Assembly (NCBI RefSeq): GCF_014904695.1
Contig: NZ_JACXXN010000003.1
Coordinates: 124,001 to 188,000, forward strand
Source: Nostoc sp. MG11
GTDB lineage: Bacteria > Cyanobacteriota > Cyanobacteriia > Cyanobacteriales > Nostocaceae
Direction of reading: 5' to 3'
Length of the DNA: 64,000 bases
The notes below the pieces were generated by a model. It saw only the letters and a list, made by a program, of their open reading frames with translations. It searched no databases and had not been told where the DNA came from. Positions 9,857-20,451 of the stretch are shown here, piece by piece. The translations under genes were made by a program, and so were the position numbers. Each line of letters begins with the position of its first letter. Position 1 is the stretch's first letter.

Positions 9857-10939
9857 ATGCTCAAAGGATATAAAATTATTGATGCAGATTCCCACGTTTA
9901 CGAGCCATACCAAATGTGGGAAGAGTATTTAGAACCTGCATTTAAAAGCTTTGCTCCCTCTCCAGATTTCACGATTAAAGGTGAGGAAATTCTCAACAAA
10001 TACTCTGATCTGCTGCGCTTTGAAGGAGCTAAACAAGTTACTCAAGCTTATCCCCTATCTTGGCTTAATAGCTTTGACTCAGAATCTCATGTATTAGCAA
10101 TGAAGCAGATGGGGGTTGACATTTCGTTTGTCTATCCGACGTACTTTTCATGGATGATTGCCGTAGACAGCATGGCTCCTCAACTGGCTGGTGCATTTGT
10201 CCGCGCCTATAACAATTGGCTGCGAGACTTTTGCTGCTATGACCCGCAAATTCTTAGAGGCGTGGGAGTTGTGAACCTACATGCACCGGAAGAAATGGTG
10301 TCGGAGTTGCAGCGGGTGGCAGATTTTGGCTGGAAGGCAATATTTTTGCGCCCTAACCTTGTCAAAGGGCGATCGCTAAGTAGTCCCGTCTATGAGCCAT
10401 TTTGGACAAAGTGCGAGGAATTAGGCATTGCAGTTAGCCTGCACGAAGGAACTCACTCTCGCCTACCCACTGCTGGAGCTGATCGCTTTAACACCCGCTT
10501 TGCTCTACACGCCTGCTCACACCCATTAGAGCAGATGATGGCACTGCTGTCTCTCATCGAAGGCGGAGTTTTAGAGCGTCATCCTCACCTCAAAGTCGGA
10601 TTTATGGAGTCTGGCTGTGGCTGGCTTCCTTACTGGCTATGGCGACTCGATCGCGAGTACGAAGACTTGCAATGGGAAATTGGGGACATCGTAAAAATGA
10701 AGCCTTCAGAGTATTTCCGCCGTCAGTGCTTTATTGCGATCGAACCTTCAGAGCCTTATCTGAATGAGATTCTTGAGTATATTGGTGCAGATAATTTAAT
10801 TTTTGGCTCTGACTACCCTCACATGGATCACAAGACGGATGTTGTCGCACAGATGGTAGATCTGCAAGAGAAACTCCCTGAAAAAACTGTACAGAAAATT
10901 CTTTGGGACAACCCTGCTCGTTTTTACGGTTTGGAGTAG
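9857..10939 (+). CDS. Amidohydrolase family 2 (ACMSD-like) metal-dependent hydrolase or decarboxylase
   Basis: ATG at 9857 gives MLKGYKIIDADSHVYEP, the usual start of this family; an upstream TTG (9821) would add 12 unusual residues. The 360-aa TIM-barrel protein shows DADSHVYEP (metal-binding D and H), SLHEGTHSR, FALHACSHPLEQMMAL, HPHLKVGFMESGCGWLPYW and GSDYPHMD, the metal and active-site motifs of amidohydrolase_2 proteins. The family includes ACMSD, related decarboxylases and lactone hydrolases acting on small carboxylated compounds. The substrate here is unknown. It follows the YcaO gene on the same strand but is separated by 288 bp containing a MITE-like element, so co-transcription is uncertain. 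Confidence 0.85.
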   Translation: MLKGYKIIDADSHVYEPYQMWEEYLEPAFKSFAPSPDFTIKGEEILNKYSDLLRFEGAKQVTQAYPLSWLNSFDSESHVLAMKQMGVDISFVYPTYFSWMIAVDSMAPQLAGAFVRAYNNWLRDFCCYDPQILRGVGVVNLHAPEEMVSELQRVADFGWKAIFLRPNLVKGRSLSSPVYEPFWTKCEELGIAVSLHEGTHSRLPTAGADRFNTRFALHACSHPLEQMMALLSLIEGGVLERHPHLKVGFMESGCGWLPYWLWRLDREYEDLQWEIGDIVKMKPSEYFRRQCFIAIEPSEPYLNEILEYIGADNLIFGSDYPHMDHKTDVVAQMVDLQEKLPEKTVQKILWDNPARFYGLE

Positions 10940-11123
10940 GAACTTAATTACTTCTTGCCCTTGAGGTAATTACTCAAAGAACTATAGGTTATGATACATC
11001 ATATCTTTGCAACGGCTGAGATGCTTGTGATGACAATCTCTTGATTGATCAGAGAAATTTTTTGAGTAATTTGTAATTAACCAGACGGTAAACACAGAGT
11101 GCTGTTTTGGAGGAGAACTGAAA

Positions 11124-14100
11124 ATGAGTGCGATACCTTTGGTGAGCTTCGCTAACGCAGATTACCAGATTGTCTCCAAGATTTATGAAAGTGCTAATTC
11201 ATTAGTCTACCGAGCTGTGCTTAACTCTAATACTCAACCTGTTATCCTCAAGGTTCTTAAGGAAGATTACCCAATACCCTCAGAACTGACTCGATACAAA
11301 CAAGAGTATGAAATCACCCGTTCTCTAAAAATTGATGGAGTAATCAAAGCTTACAACTTACTGCCCTATAAAAGCACCTTAGCAATGGTTTTGGAGGATT
11401 TTGGGGGCAAATCGTTGGATATTTTGATGAACTCTCAAAAGTTTACACTTTCAGAATTTATCTGCATTGCCATTCAGATTTCTCAGACGCTAAGCGAGAT
11501 TCATGCTGCTAGTGTAATTCACAAAGATATCACCCCTGCTAATATCGTTCTTAACTCAGAAACCAAGCAACTCAAGATTATTGACTTTGGAATTTCCACA
11601 GTATTTACACGGGAAAATCCAACGATTAAAAATCCCAACGTCTTAGAAGGAACGTTAGCTTATCTGTCGCCAGAACAAACCGGCAGAATGAATCGATCAC
11701 TTGATTACAGCACTGACTTTTATTCTCTCGGTGCAACTTTTTACAAGTTACTCACTCAAAGGCTGCCTTTTGAAACTAACGACCTTTTGGAGTTAGTCCA
11801 CTGTCACATCGCCAAACAACCTATTCCTCCCTACGAAGTCAATCCAGAAATTCCTCGAACCGTCTCCAATATCATCATGAAGTTGTTAGCAAAAACGTCT
11901 GAGGAGCGGTATCAGAGTGCATTGGGGCTAAAAGCAGATTTAGAAGTATGTCTGACACAGTTACAGCAGGGACAGATTTTAGAGTTTCCCCTGGCTCGTT
12001 ATGATATTTCTGACCGATTCAAAATTCCGCAAAAACTCTACGGTCGAGAAGCAGAAATAGAAACTCTACTCTCAACATTTCAGCGGATTGCCGAACGCGA
12101 CCTTCAGGATGAAAAACAAGAAAATGCAGCAAGTCAGAAGCGAATTGAAATGACGTTGGTTGGTGGTTATTCTGGCATTGGTAAATCTGTGCTGGTACAG
12201 GAACTCTACAAACCCATAACACAGCAACGCGGCTACTTTATCTCTGGCAAATTTGACCAATTTCAGCGCAATATCCCTTATTCTGCCGTTGTCTTTGCAT
12301 TTCAATCTTTGGTGCGCCAATTGTTAGCTGAAAGCGAAGCTCAACTAGCTCAGTGGCGCGAAAAACTCCTTGCTGCTGTCGGTGTGAATGGACAAGTAAT
12401 TATTGACGTTATTCCTGAAATAGAACTAATTATCGGTTCGCAGCAGCCGGTGCAACCACTAGAACCAACTGAGGCACAAAATCGCTTCAATGCAGTCTTC
12501 CAGAATTTTATCCGGGTTTTTTGTCAGCGATCGCACCCTCTAGTTATTTTCCTCGATGACTTGCAATGGGCTGACTCTGGCAGCCTCAAGCTACTTGAGG
12601 TAATGATGACTGACGATAACATGAAGTATTTATTACTACTTGGGGCTTATCGTGATAATGAAGTTGGCCCCAATCATCCCGCATCGCTAGCCCTTGCCCG
12701 CTTGAGGCAGCAAGGAGGGATTATTAATTGCATCAATCTTGACCCCTTAAACCTGGAGGAAATCACTCAGATGATTGCAGACACCCTCCACAGTGATCAA
12801 GAAACAGTCAAATCATTAGCGCAATTAGTTTTTCAGAAGACTTCAGGAAATCCCTTTTTTATCAATGAATTTCTCAAAACTATTTATCAAGAAAATCTCC
12901 TAACTTTTGACCGAGAGCAAAAATGCTGGCAATGGAATATTACTCACATTGAGTCCCTCAACATCACAGAAAACGTAGTAGACTTGATGCTCGGCAAGCT
13001 CAGAAAACTTTCAGATACAACTCAAAAAGCACTGCGTTTGGCTGCTTGTATTGGCAACAGTTTCGACCTGAATACATTAGCAATTATTGACGAAAAATTT
13101 GCACCAGAAACTTTTAAAAATCTTTTGCCAGCTATTCAATTAGGGTTGATTCAGCCTATATCGGAGCTAGAAACAACTTCCAACACACCAATTGAATCTG
13201 CATTGATTATTCAAAATTACAAGTTTCGTCATGACCGAGTACAACAGGCTGCTTATGAACTAATTGATGAAAATCAAAAAAAAGCAGTTCACTTACAAAT
13301 TGGCAGGCTGTTGCTTGCTAACATCTGTAAAAATGAACGTGAAGAAAAAGTTTTTATTTTGGTCGGTCATCTGAATAAAGGACGAGAGTTAATCGAAAGT
13401 GTGGCTGAAAAGAAAGAACTAGCAGAATTGAATTTATATGCTGGTAAAAAAGCCAAAGAAGCAACTGCTTATGCAGCATCCAGGGAATACTTGATTCTTG
13501 CAAAGAACGAGTTTCCAGGTGATATTTGGCAAGAGCGCTACGAGATGGCTCTTGACCTTTACAAAGAACTGGCAGAAGTCGAGTATCTGAATGGTAATTT
13601 TGAGCAGTCTCAATATTTGCTTGAAATGTCACTTAAGCAGGCGAAATCGGCTCTTGATAGCACAGACTTTTACTACTTACAAATTGTTCAATATACCCTT
13701 TTAGGACGAATCAGCGAGGGAATTGAGTTGGGACGAACTGCACTGAGGCTACTAGGAATAGACCTATCAGCAGAGAATTTACAAGCAGCTTTCGAGGCTG
13801 AGCTTGCAGAATATCGCCAAAATTTAGGTGAGCGAGCGATCGCTTCTTTATATGACAATCCAGAAATGCAGATACCAGAAAAAAAGGCAGCTTTAAAAAT
13901 ACTGACTCGTATTTTCCCCGCTGCTTGGATTTTAGATCCAGCTTTGAGAAATCTTGTTGCAACTAAATTAGCTAATCTTAATATCAAATACGGTAACATG
14001 GAAAAATCTTCAATGGGCTATAGCTTTTTTGGCGTAGTCAATACCCATGTGTTGCGTGACTATCGTTCAGGTTATGAATATAGCTCTCTTGGGATGAAGC

Positions 14101-16589
14101 TAGCTGATAAATATCAAGATTGGTCTTGTAAGAATGCAGCTACCCAAATTCATGGCAGTTTTACTATGCACTGGTTGAAACATATTAAGCTGTCTGAGAA
14201 AGTTAATACTGAAGGTGCTGATGCCGGATTGCAAGTTGGTGAGTTACAACTTGTGGGATATACCTTTACTTACAACTTGTACAATCTGATTTGTCAAGGT
14301 AGAAGTTTAGACTCTCTTTTAAAGGAAGCGTCTCGCAGTTTGCTATTTAGTCAAGAAACTCAAAATCAGTGGGCAATTAATTGTATATTGGGTGCTAAAA
14401 TCCTCATCCAAAATTTGGTAGGTCTTACCCAAGATAAACTATGTTTTGATATAGAACAGACAGAAGAGTCAGCTTTTTTAACAGCCTGTGAGCAAGATAA
14501 AACACTAGCAGCAATTTGCTTTTATTACATTTTCAAAGCTCAAGTTCTCTATTTATATGGTGAGCCAATTGAGTTAATCTATCTGGAGAAAGCGGGAGAG
14601 TTAGTTGACTACATTCCCGGAACGATCGCGATCGCTGAGCATAATTTTTACCACTCGCTAACGCTAGTTGCTCTCTATCCCCAAGCTTCACTAAATGAAC
14701 AAGATAAGTACTGGCTGCAACTGGAAACCAATCAAAAGCGGATGAAAGAATGGGCAGATATCTGTCCAGAAAACTTTTTGCATAAATATCTTTTGGTTGC
14801 AGCAGAAATATCTCGGGTTTCAGGTCAATGGTATGAAGCTGTAGATTTATATGACCAAGCCATTGAATCCGCTAAAGAACATGAATTCATCCAGAACGAA
14901 GCTTTAGCTAATGAACTAGCAGCAAAGTTTTGGATGAAACGAGGAAAAGAAGAATTTGCCAAACTCTACATGAGAAAAGCCTACCAAGGCTACCAAATTT
15001 GGGGTGCAAAGCGTAAGGTAGAGGACTTAGATCAGAAATATCCGCAGTGGTTGGCTTCAACATCATTCGCCAGCAAAACAACTTTCAGCAGTACTTCAAC
15101 AAATACCAGCAGTTCCGGTGAAGCATTGGATTTAGCCACGGTGCTAAAAGCCTCGCAAACAATTTCTGGTGAAATCGTTTTGAGCAAGTTACTGCAAAAT
15201 ATGATGAAAACTGTCATTGAGAATGCCGGTGCTGAAAAAGGTTTTCTGATTTTGGAAAAAGAGGGTCACTGGTTTATAGAAGCTGAAGGGGCAGTAAATT
15301 CTGATGATGTTACTATCTTGCAACCAGTTCCGGTAGACTCTGTTGATGCTCAGCAAATCCCTCTTTTGTCAGCCGCTATCATCAACTATGTCGCCCATAC
15401 TCAAGAAAATATAGTCTTAAATGACGCTGTAAATGAAGGACAATTTACTCGCGATTGCTATATTAGCATCACTCAACCTAAATCAATTCTCTGTACTCCC
15501 CTGATTCATCAAGGCAAACTGAGCGGCATTTTATATTTAGAAAATAATTTAACAACAGGTGCTTTTACTAGCGATCGCGTCGAAATCTTAAAAATCCTTT
15601 CGGCTCAAGCCGCCATCTCTATCGAAAATTCCCGTCTCTATGAACAGTTAGAGGGTTACAGCCGAACTCTAGAACAAAAAGTAGAGGTCAGAACCCAAGA
15701 ATTACAAGATAAAAATCAGGAGTTAGCTAGCATCCTACAAACGTTGAGAGCCACGCAAGCTCAGATTATCGCCCAAGAGAAATTAGCTTCTCTGGGAGCT
15801 TTAACAGCGGGTATCGCCCATGAGATCAAAAATCCCTTAAACTTTGTTAACAACTTTGCCGAGCTTTCTGTTGAGTTAACTCAGGAACTATGCGAAGAGA
15901 TGGAAAATCAAAAAGACCGTTTAGCTCCAGAAAGCAGAGAATATATTGAAGAGATTCTAAATGATCTCAAACAAAATGCTCAAAAAATCCATGAGCATGG
16001 TATAAGGTCTGACAACATTGTCAGTGGGATGCTGATGCACTCACGCGGGCAATCTGGCGATCGACAAATGACAAATATTAACGCCTTACTGGCGGAAGCG
16101 ATCGAACTAGCTTATCACGGAATGCGTGCCAAGGATGCTGCTTTCAAGATAAATATAGAAACCGATTATGATAAGGGCATTGGACAAGTGAATGTTGTGC
16201 CGCAGAATATTAGTCGCGCTTTTATAAATGTAATCAATAACGCTTGTTACGCAGCGCATAAAAAGAAGATGCGTTTTCCAGCACTAGGACAAGAAAGTGA
16301 GGACTTTTTACCTTCGCTTTCAGTCAGTACTAAAAGTTTAGGTGAGCATGTAGAAATTCGCATTTGCGATAACGGCGAAGGCATTCCCCACGAAGCATTA
16401 GATAAAATATTTAATCCCTTTTTCACTACTAAGCCTACTGGTGAAGGAACTGGCTTAGGTTTATCTATTACTCACGATATCATTGTCCAGCAGCATCAGG
16501 GAAAAATTCTCGTAGAAACTGAAGTAGGCAACTATACAGAGTTTATCGTCAGTTTGCCCAAAACTTTCCTCAAAAGTAAAGAGTTTTAA
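11124..16589 (+). CDS. Giant Ser/Thr kinase - AAA ATPase - GAF - histidine kinase sensor (HstK type)
   Basis: This 1821-aa cytosolic protein has an AGGAG ribosome-binding site 8 bp before its start. It has, in order: a Ser/Thr kinase domain (about 14-275; K43, HKD with catalytic D135, DFG D154); an AAA_16-type ATPase (about 308-620; Walker A GGYSGIGKS near 346, Walker B-like LVIFLDDLQWAD); a long helical TPR-like region to about 1320; a GAF domain (about 1340-1500); a coiled coil; a HisKA dimerisation domain (phospho-acceptor H1566 in AHEIKNPLNF); and a HATPase_c domain (DNGEGIP, GEGTGLGLSI). This is the dual-kinase architecture known from Anabaena HstK proteins. There is no membrane segment. 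Two response regulators follow on the same strand and are the likely phosphotransfer partners. Confidence 0.92.
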   Translation: MSAIPLVSFANADYQIVSKIYESANSLVYRAVLNSNTQPVILKVLKEDYPIPSELTRYKQEYEITRSLKIDGVIKAYNLLPYKSTLAMVLEDFGGKSLDILMNSQKFTLSEFICIAIQISQTLSEIHAASVIHKDITPANIVLNSETKQLKIIDFGISTVFTRENPTIKNPNVLEGTLAYLSPEQTGRMNRSLDYSTDFYSLGATFYKLLTQRLPFETNDLLELVHCHIAKQPIPPYEVNPEIPRTVSNIIMKLLAKTSEERYQSALGLKADLEVCLTQLQQGQILEFPLARYDISDRFKIPQKLYGREAEIETLLSTFQRIAERDLQDEKQENAASQKRIEMTLVGGYSGIGKSVLVQELYKPITQQRGYFISGKFDQFQRNIPYSAVVFAFQSLVRQLLAESEAQLAQWREKLLAAVGVNGQVIIDVIPEIELIIGSQQPVQPLEPTEAQNRFNAVFQNFIRVFCQRSHPLVIFLDDLQWADSGSLKLLEVMMTDDNMKYLLLLGAYRDNEVGPNHPASLALARLRQQGGIINCINLDPLNLEEITQMIADTLHSDQETVKSLAQLVFQKTSGNPFFINEFLKTIYQENLLTFDREQKCWQWNITHIESLNITENVVDLMLGKLRKLSDTTQKALRLAACIGNSFDLNTLAIIDEKFAPETFKNLLPAIQLGLIQPISELETTSNTPIESALIIQNYKFRHDRVQQAAYELIDENQKKAVHLQIGRLLLANICKNEREEKVFILVGHLNKGRELIESVAEKKELAELNLYAGKKAKEATAYAASREYLILAKNEFPGDIWQERYEMALDLYKELAEVEYLNGNFEQSQYLLEMSLKQAKSALDSTDFYYLQIVQYTLLGRISEGIELGRTALRLLGIDLSAENLQAAFEAELAEYRQNLGERAIASLYDNPEMQIPEKKAALKILTRIFPAAWILDPALRNLVATKLANLNIKYGNMEKSSMGYSFFGVVNTHVLRDYRSGYEYSSLGMKLADKYQDWSCKNAATQIHGSFTMHWLKHIKLSEKVNTEGADAGLQVGELQLVGYTFTYNLYNLICQGRSLDSLLKEASRSLLFSQETQNQWAINCILGAKILIQNLVGLTQDKLCFDIEQTEESAFLTACEQDKTLAAICFYYIFKAQVLYLYGEPIELIYLEKAGELVDYIPGTIAIAEHNFYHSLTLVALYPQASLNEQDKYWLQLETNQKRMKEWADICPENFLHKYLLVAAEISRVSGQWYEAVDLYDQAIESAKEHEFIQNEALANELAAKFWMKRGKEEFAKLYMRKAYQGYQIWGAKRKVEDLDQKYPQWLASTSFASKTTFSSTSTNTSSSGEALDLATVLKASQTISGEIVLSKLLQNMMKTVIENAGAEKGFLILEKEGHWFIEAEGAVNSDDVTILQPVPVDSVDAQQIPLLSAAIINYVAHTQENIVLNDAVNEGQFTRDCYISITQPKSILCTPLIHQGKLSGILYLENNLTTGAFTSDRVEILKILSAQAAISIENSRLYEQLEGYSRTLEQKVEVRTQELQDKNQELASILQTLRATQAQIIAQEKLASLGALTAGIAHEIKNPLNFVNNFAELSVELTQELCEEMENQKDRLAPESREYIEEILNDLKQNAQKIHEHGIRSDNIVSGMLMHSRGQSGDRQMTNINALLAEAIELAYHGMRAKDAAFKINIETDYDKGIGQVNVVPQNISRAFINVINNACYAAHKKKMRFPALGQESEDFLPSLSVSTKSLGEHVEIRICDNGEGIPHEALDKIFNPFFTTKPTGEGTGLGLSITHDIIVQQHQGKILVETEVGNYTEFIVSLPKTFLKSKEF

Positions 16590-16800
16590 ATAACATAAGA
16601 CTTAAAGGTTATTTGTCATTTGCGGCTTGTCGCAGGCATCTGAACTTTGTAAAAGATAACTAATGACCCTTAATCTTTGACCCCTGTCTCCTGACTATTG
16701 CATAATAAGCCTTACGTTAACCGATAAAATAAATGGAAGGGTGTTATTGATTGACATTCTTATTACTATCGTGTTCATTTTGTCAATACGTAAGTCATAA

Positions 16801-17169
16801 ATGAAAATAATTGTTGTAGACGACGAACAAGATGTTCAATTCTTGTTTAGGCAGAAATTTAAGAGAGAACTTAAAGAAAATAAAATTAAATTATATTTTG
16901 CTTTTTCAGCAGAAGAAGCGTTGGAACGTTTACAAAGCAAACTAATTAATTGCCCAGCTTTGATTGTCACAGATATTAATATGCCTGGAATGAATGGGCT
17001 AGAGATGCTCAAAATTATCAAAGATAATTATCCGAATTTAAAAGTAATTATTATTACTGCTTACAATGATGAACATAATTACATGACTGCTAAAAAATAT
17101 GGAGCCGATGACTATATCACTAAGCCAATTGAATTTGATAAATTAAAGGAAAAAATCCTTAAATTATAA
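16801..17169 (+). CDS. Single-domain response regulator (CheY-like)
   Basis: This 122-aa protein is a stand-alone receiver domain. It shows the acidic pocket VVDDEQD (D7, D8), the phospho-acceptor D58 in VTDINMPGMNG, the conserved Thr region IIITAYND, and the invariant Lys in YITKPIEF. There is no output domain, so it should act by protein contact or relay a phosphate. It lies 211 bp after the giant hybrid kinase and 24 bp before the next regulator, and its receiver resembles that neighbour (both have the FRQKF pattern), which suggests local duplication. Confidence 0.92.
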   Translation: MKIIVVDDEQDVQFLFRQKFKRELKENKIKLYFAFSAEEALERLQSKLINCPALIVTDINMPGMNGLEMLKIIKDNYPNLKVIIITAYNDEHNYMTAKKYGADDYITKPIEFDKLKEKILKL

Positions 17170-17193
17170 ATACTCCCAATCAGGTAATAAACT

Positions 17194-19374
17194 ATGCTAG
17201 CTAAAATACTGGTTGTGGATGATGAGCCTGACTTAGAAATTTTGCTTCGCCAAAAATTTAGAAAAAAAATTCGAGAAAAGCAATTTCAGTTGATTTTTGC
17301 TCGTAATGGTATAGAAGCACTAGAAAAACTGCAAGCAGAACCGCATATAGATATAGTATTAACCGATATTTATATGCCAGAAATGGATGGGTTAACTTTG
17401 ATTACCAAGCTCAATGAGTTATATCCCATCATTAAAGCAGTAATTATTTCTGCTTATGGTGATGTTGAAAATATCAGAACGGCGATGAATCGCGGTGCTT
17501 TTGACTTTCTGACTAAACCGATTAATTTTCAGGATTTAGAAATTACTACCAATAAAACTCTGCAACATGTGCAGCAGATGAAAGCAGTTAGGGAACAAGA
17601 ACTTCTAGCACAGCAGGCTCAAGCAGAATTATTAACTCGTCTGCAACAAGAGGTCACGGTGCGCCAACGGGCCGAAGAAGCATTGCGCCAAAGCGAGGCC
17701 AGGCTGGCTCAATTTCTGGAAGCTTTGCCAGTAGGCATCTTCGTAATTAATGGTAACGGTCAACCCCAATACGCTAATCAAACTGCTCAACAGATACTTG
17801 GTCAAGGAATTGTCACCGGAGCTACAAAAGATCAATTGAGCGAGACTTATCGAGCCTATCTAGTGGGGAGAGAGGAGTTGTATCCTACGGAACAGCACCC
17901 CATTGTGCAGGCATTGAGTGGTAAAAGTTCCACCGTCGATAATATGGAGATTCACCAAGGAGACAAGATTATCCCTTTGGAGGTATCAGCTACCCCAATT
18001 TTTAATGATAAAGGTGAAATTATCTATGCGATCGCTGCCTTTCAAGATATCACACAACGCAAAAGGTCAGAAGCCGAGCGAATTCGGTTGATATTGGAAC
18101 TAGGAGTCAAAAATTTTGCCTTGCACGAAGCTAAAAACGCATTAGCTAAATCCAACCTGAATTTAGAACAAAAAGTCAAAGAGCGTACTCAAGAACTGTC
18201 ACAAACTTTAGAAATTCTCAAAGCTACCCAAGCCGAATTAGTATTTGAAAACGCACTGCTCAGAAGTGCAGAACAACCCTTTAGCTTTGATTATCAAGTT
18301 GGGGGAAGTTTGCCAATGGATGCTCCTACTTATGTGGTACGCTCCGCAGATCGTTATCTCTACAAAGCGTTAAAGCAAGGAGAGTTTTGTTATATCCTGA
18401 ATACACGGCAGATGGGTAAATCCAGCTTGATGGTACGTATGATCCACCATCTTCAGCAAGAAGGATTTAGCTGTGCCGCGATTGACATCACCCGTCTTGG
18501 CAGCGAAAACGTCACTCCGGCTCAATGGTACAAGGGATTTGTGGTGGAGTTGTGGCAAAGTTTTGATTTGCTAGAAAAGATAAATTTTAAAGCTTGGTGG
18601 AATGAACAAAAAGATTTATCGCCTGTCCAATGTTTAAGTCGATTTATAGAAGACATTATACTAGCTCAAATTAAAAGTGAAAAAATTTGTATTTTTATTG
18701 ATGAAATTGATAGCGTTTTATCCTTAAAATTTCCTGTTAATGACTTTTTTGCTCTAATTCGTTTTTGCTACAACCAGCGCTGTATTAATCCAGAATATCG
18801 GCGTTTAACCTTTGCCCTTTTTGGAGTTGCAACACCTTCAGATTTGATTACTGACTATCAAAGAACTTCTTTTAATATTGGTCAGGCAATTCAACTAAAT
18901 GGCTTTCAAATGCATGAAGCTCAACCTTTGTTACAAGGATTGACCCAAAAAGCCAGCAATCCTCAAATAGTGCTTAATGAAGTTTTATCCTGGACAAGTG
19001 GTCAGCCTTTTCTCACTCAAAAGCTCTGTAAGCTCATCCGTAGTTCTTTATCTCGTATTCCTACAAACGGTGAAGCAGAGTGGATTGAGAATTTAGTGCA
19101 AACAAATGTAATCAACAATTGGGAATCTCAGGATGAGCCAGAGCATTTGAAAACTATTCGCGATCGCATTCTCAAAAATACTCGAAAACCTGTTTGGCTA
19201 CTCAAGCTCTATCAAGAAATCTTACATCAAGGAAAAATCGTTTCAGTTGATAGTCCAGAGGAAAGAGAATTGCTGTTGTCAGGCTTAGTGGTCAAGCAAC
19301 AAGGTTATCTGAAAGTCCATAACCGGATTTATGAACTGATTTTTAATACTAGTTGGATTGATATGTACATTTAA
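17194..19374 (+). CDS. Response regulator with PAS and AAA_35 ATPase domain
   Basis: This 726-aa protein starts with a receiver domain (1-120; VVDDEPD, phospho-acceptor D58 in [19 protein letters not shown]). A coiled coil and a PAS domain with PAC-like end follow (about 170-290). After a second coiled coil comes an AAA-like ATPase of the AAA_35 type from about residue 360: [16 protein letters not shown], Walker [11 protein letters not shown] near 407, and Walker B-like [15 protein letters not shown]. No DNA-binding or c-di-GMP domain is present, so the output is probably ATPase-driven protein interaction. It is 24 bp downstream of the CheY-like gene and likely co-transcribed with it. The physiological role is unknown. 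Confidence 0.88.
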   Translation: MLAKILVVDDEPDLEILLRQKFRKKIREKQFQLIFARNGIEALEKLQAEPHIDIVLTDIYMPEMDGLTLITKLNELYPIIKAVIISAYGDVENIRTAMNRGAFDFLTKPINFQDLEITTNKTLQHVQQMKAVREQELLAQQAQAELLTRLQQEVTVRQRAEEALRQSEARLAQFLEALPVGIFVINGNGQPQYANQTAQQILGQGIVTGATKDQLSETYRAYLVGREELYPTEQHPIVQALSGKSSTVDNMEIHQGDKIIPLEVSATPIFNDKGEIIYAIAAFQDITQRKRSEAERIRLILELGVKNFALHEAKNALAKSNLNLEQKVKERTQELSQTLEILKATQAELVFENALLRSAEQPFSFDYQVGGSLPMDAPTYVVRSADRYLYKALKQGEFCYILNTRQMGKSSLMVRMIHHLQQEGFSCAAIDITRLGSENVTPAQWYKGFVVELWQSFDLLEKINFKAWWNEQKDLSPVQCLSRFIEDIILAQIKSEKICIFIDEIDSVLSLKFPVNDFFALIRFCYNQRCINPEYRRLTFALFGVATPSDLITDYQRTSFNIGQAIQLNGFQMHEAQPLLQGLTQKASNPQIVLNEVLSWTSGQPFLTQKLCKLIRSSLSRIPTNGEAEWIENLVQTNVINNWESQDEPEHLKTIRDRILKNTRKPVWLLKLYQEILHQGKIVSVDSPEERELLLSGLVVKQQGYLKVHNRIYELIFNTSWIDMYI

Positions 19375-19464
19375 ATGATATTGTCAGTACACATTTTACA
19401 GGTGCGATCGCCTACGTCCTGCCGTAGGCGATCACAAAATACTGCAAGGTTAATCATTGTTTCC

Positions 19465-20451
19465 TCATTTCCTCACTCCCCATCGAGTTACTTCTAACAG
19501 CTTGACGCTGGCATAAAGTGCATCAATATAGGGTGTGGGAGTCTGAGTTAGTCGCCCCAATTCTGCTACTGCGCCGACAATGGTCTCTATCTCCGTAGGG
19601 CGTCCGGCTTCAATATCCTGTAGCATTGAGGTTTTGTGAGCGCCGACATTTTCCGCCCCATTAATTCGTTGTTCCAAAGTAATGCCAAACTTAATATCTA
19701 ACTTTTCGGCGATCGCTTGAGCTTCACGCATCATTTGTCTTGCTAGTTCACGAGTAAGGGGATACTGACAAATCTGCTCTAGATTCGCACCAGTCAGAGC
19801 GCTGATAGGATTAAACGCCAGATTCCCCCACAACTTAATCCAGATTTCGGTGCGAATTTGATTCCGTACAGGTGCTTTGAATCCTGCTTGCTTTAAAGCC
19901 TGTGCTAATAACTGGATGCGTTCTGTTTTAGTACCATCGATTTCACCTAAAGTAAAGCGATCACCTTCAATATGCTTGATCACACCTGGCTCAACTATCT
20001 GAGTTGCTGGGTAAACCACACAACCAATCACCCGCTCTGCACCGATATGAGCTTCAATAATCCCATCCGGGTCAACCGAATGAATGCGCGTACCTTCATA
20101 TTCACCGCCATGTTGGCGAAAATACCACCAAGGAACGCCATTTTGAGCAGTTACCACCATTGTGTGAGAATCATAAAGAGATGGTAGAGAAGAAGCGATC
20201 GCTGCAACACTGTGAGCTTTGACAGCCAGAATCACTACATCCTGTTTTACTGGTTCATAAATATCGCTGGTTGCAAGAGTCGGAGTAGCTATCTGGCTGG
20301 AACCATCTGTCATGATTAGCTTCAGCCCCTTTTTTTGAATTGCTTCTAGATGAGAACCACGAGCAATCAGCGTCACTGCTTCACCTGCTAGTGCCAATTT
20401 TGCTCCCAGATAACCACCAATAGCACCCGCGCCTACAATACAGATTTTCAT
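19465..20451 (-). CDS. panE: 2-dehydropantoate 2-reductase (ketopantoate reductase family)
   Basis: ATG at 20451 places the Rossmann motif directly at the N-terminus (MKICIVGAGAIGGYLGAKLA, GxGxxG), as in this family; a GTG 18 bp upstream would add six residues. The protein is about 328 aa. It has the NADP-binding first half and the helical ApbA_C half from about residue 180, with KLWGNLAFNPISALTGA (the conserved Lys and Asn) and KTSMLQDIEAGRPTEIE, which carries the DxxxGRxTEID-like signature. It would reduce ketopantoate to pantoate in pantothenate/CoA synthesis. Cyanobacteria often have several paralogues acting on other 2-oxoacids, so the panE symbol is provisional. It converges with the AAA_35 regulator gene. 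Confidence 0.85.
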   Translation of the reverse strand: MKICIVGAGAIGGYLGAKLALAGEAVTLIARGSHLEAIQKKGLKLIMTDGSSQIATPTLATSDIYEPVKQDVVILAVKAHSVAAIASSLPSLYDSHTMVVTAQNGVPWWYFRQHGGEYEGTRIHSVDPDGIIEAHIGAERVIGCVVYPATQIVEPGVIKHIEGDRFTLGEIDGTKTERIQLLAQALKQAGFKAPVRNQIRTEIWIKLWGNLAFNPISALTGANLEQICQYPLTRELARQMMREAQAIAEKLDIKFGITLEQRINGAENVGAHKTSMLQDIEAGRPTEIETIVGAVAELGRLTQTPTPYIDALYASVKLLEVTRWGVRK

